DNA of 6,289 nt from UBA6220 sp041651335 (GTDB lineage: Bacteria; Patescibacteriota; Minisyncoccia; Minisyncoccales; Minisyncoccaceae), in contig JBAZJL010000014.1 of the NCBI GenBank assembly GCA_041651335.1, positions 1 to 6,289 on the forward strand, read 5' to 3'. The stretch's first letter is position 1; every line of letters starts with the position of its first letter. Positions 5,763 to 6,289 of the stretch are shown in pieces. Made by a program: the position numbers and the translations under genes. The notes under the pieces are model-generated. The model saw only the letters and a list, made by a program, of their open reading frames with translations. It was not told the DNA's origin and did not search any database.

Positions 5763-5790
5763 ATTATGGCTTTGTCTTTTAAAAAGCCAA
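5763..5790 (-). promoter_or_regulatory. Possible promoter of the tRNA-Phe/tRNA-Gly unit
   Basis: On the minus strand TTGGCT (5790-5785, four of six to TTGACA) and CATAAT (5768-5763, five of six to TATAAT) are 16 bp apart, and the -10 ends 8 bases before tRNA-Phe, which would give a very short leader. The same bases form a 7-bp hairpin (TGGCTTT 5767-5773 with AAAGCCA 5783-5789), so part of the match may reflect that. Confidence 0.35.
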
Positions 5791-5841
5791 GTACCCAACA
5801 AACTTATTTTACTAAATTTTATTAATATTTTCAAATTTAAT

Positions 5842-5859
5842 ATTCGCCTAGGGGCGAAT
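5842..5859. other. Perfect short hairpin in tRNA trailer region
   Basis: ATTCGCC (5842-5848) pairs with GGCGAAT (5853-5859) over a four-base loop; CTTTT follows on the plus strand and ATTAAATTT on the minus strand. GC-rich in an AT-rich setting, it could end or mark the 3' boundary of transcripts from the tRNA to the right, but the T tracts are weak on both strands. Confidence 0.4.
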
Positions 5860-5902
5860 CTTTTAAAACCAGGCGACAACCTTTAAATTTAATCAAAAAT
5901 AT

Positions 5903-5967
5903 TTCTCGTCCCCCCTTCTGACAAAATCATATTTTATTAATTTTTAAATAATTCAAATTAATAAATA
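5903..5967 (-). repeat. Probable decayed or ancestral repeat unit end plus trailer
   Basis: TTCTCGTCCC (5903-5912) equals 6052-6061, the far arm of the type-A unit to its right, and is followed by CCCTTCTGAC where the unit has TTGCGGAC. From there to the next tRNA fragment at 5968 is about 50 AT-rich bases, as in the intact units (48 bp). The type-A core blocks are absent to its left. This fits either an eroded unit or the original trailer from which the units grew. Confidence 0.35.
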
Positions 5968-5988
5968 TGGTGGGCGGTAAGGGACTCG
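5968..5988 (-). other. tRNA 3' end fragment with encoded CCA (copy 1)
   Basis: Read on the minus strand, 21 bases give five T-loop bases CGAGT, 3' T stem CCCTT, 3' acceptor ACCGCCC, discriminator A and CCA. The parent tRNA would begin GGGCGGT; its identity cannot be read because anticodon and D arms lie outside the window. Identical fragments recur at 6112-6132 and 6256-6276. Confidence 0.75.
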
Positions 5989-6063
5989 CCTTCGAATAAA
6001 TTTCTGTTGAAATTTTTCTCAGGCCGGGCTCGCCACCGTCGTGGCTCCGCCTTCTCGTCCCTT
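5979..6063 (-). other. Type-A structured core, right locus (copy 1)
   Basis: This 85-bp core is bounded by AAGGGAC (5979-5985) and GTCCCTT (6057-6063), so the outer stem uses this tRNA's own T-stem bases. Inner hairpins are AAATTTC/GAAATTT (5998-6004 with 6009-6015) and GCCAC/GTGGC (6032-6036 with 6041-6045). The blocks GCCTTCG, CTCAGGCCGGGCTCG and CTCCGCCTTC match the Leu-locus core exactly, while the hairpin between the last two has changed on both arms and still pairs. No ORF. Confidence 0.6.
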
Positions 6064-6111
6064 GCGGACTAATATATTTAATTAATCTAAATCAAAAGGA
6101 TTAAATAAATA

Positions 6112-6132
6112 TGGTGGGCGGTAAGGGACTCG
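6112..6132 (-). other. tRNA 3' end fragment with encoded CCA (copy 2)
   Basis: Exact copy, 144 bases on, of the fragment at 5968-5988; a third begins at 6256. Each is followed on the plus strand by the type-A core rather than by the rest of the tRNA. Confidence 0.75.
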
Positions 6133-6207
6133 CCTTCGAATAAATTTCTGTTGAAATTTTTCTCAGGCCGGGCTCGCCACCGTCGTGGCTCCGCCTTCTC
6201 GTCCCTT
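6123..6207 (-). other. Type-A structured core, right locus (copy 2)
   Basis: Base-for-base copy of 5979-6063, with the same outer stem and both inner hairpins. The lack of any difference between copies points to recent amplification, ongoing homogenisation, or an assembly loop. A third core begins at 6267 and is cut by the window end. Confidence 0.6.
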
Positions 6208-6255
6208 GCGGACTAATATATTTAATTAATCTAAATCAAAAGGATTAAATAAATA

Positions 6256-6276
6256 TGGTGGGCGGTAAGGGACTCG
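6256..6276 (-). other. tRNA 3' end fragment with encoded CCA (copy 3)
   Basis: Third identical fragment, followed by only 13 more bases (start of a third type-A core) before the window ends, so the array has at least three tRNA tails. Confidence 0.75.
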
Positions 6277-6289
6277 CCTTCGAATAAAT

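Larger units (their letters stand above)
5960..6289 (-). repeat. 144-bp tandem repeat at a tRNA 3' end
   Basis: From 5960 to the window end the sequence repeats exactly with period 144, about 2.3 copies. Each unit holds a tRNA 3' end, a type-A core and an AT-rich trailer. Together with 5755-5959 this makes a 535-base stretch without an intact gene. The array runs off the right edge; by analogy with the Leu and Gly loci the intact tRNA should follow on the right. Confidence 0.93.

Noticed and set aside
5767..5789. Hairpin TGGCTTT/AAAGCCA as an intrinsic terminator
   Set aside because: No T tract follows on either strand and it lies only 12 bases before tRNA-Phe; a promoter overlap explains it as well.
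5960..6289. CRISPR array
   Set aside because: The repeats are 144 bp with no variable spacers and each carries a tRNA 3' end; no cas gene is present.

Overview
This window looks like a piece of a small, AT-rich bacterial genome of the Candidate Phyla Radiation (Patescibacteria, probably Parcubacteria-like). The basis is three tandem genes for small two-helix 'T4SS pilin' proteins (PF18895 type, common in that group), very short intergenic gaps, no Shine-Dalgarno sequence in front of any gene, and two of three intact tRNA genes visibly lacking an encoded CCA next to a third locus that encodes it. The assignment is inferred from gene content; no marker gene phylogeny was possible. Every gene lies on the minus strand.

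Layout, in transcription order from right to left. 5755-6289 holds no intact gene: it carries an AT-rich spacer with hairpins, a probable decayed repeat, and a 144-bp tandem array whose units each start with the 3' end of a tRNA whose body must lie beyond the right edge. Next come tRNA-Phe(GAA) and tRNA-Gly(GCC), 14 bases apart. Below tRNA-Gly is a second tRNA-tail duplication around a hairpin-rich insert. Then a tight run of six genes: a metal-site-degenerate metallo-beta-lactamase-fold protein, gyrA, a class I SAM methyltransferase, and three pilin-like proteins (4-48 bp gaps). A strong intrinsic terminator closes the run, followed by tRNA-Leu(UAG) and a third, 147-bp-period tRNA-tail repeat that runs off the left edge.

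The notable signal is the tRNA-associated repeats. At three different tRNA genes the same plan appears, read in the tRNA direction: intact tRNA, about 48-56 nt of AT-rich trailer, a short segment antisense to the T arm of that tRNA, a structured core, then a second copy of the tRNA 3' end broken inside the T loop, then the trailer again. The Leu locus and the right-end locus share a homologous 85-bp core: conserved blocks are identical while the hairpin between them has changed on both sides and still pairs, and the outer stem is re-matched to each tRNA's T stem. The Gly locus has a different core with the same outer logic. The arrangement resembles the tyrT/rtT repeats of Escherichia coli (178-bp repeats carrying the tRNA-Tyr 3' end), but here it is spread over three tRNA loci with a shared core. 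I do not recognise the core as a named family.

The window begins and ends inside these tandem arrays, and the left-hand identity run is exactly 127 bases, so the true copy numbers are uncertain and the window may be a whole short-read contig broken at the repeats.
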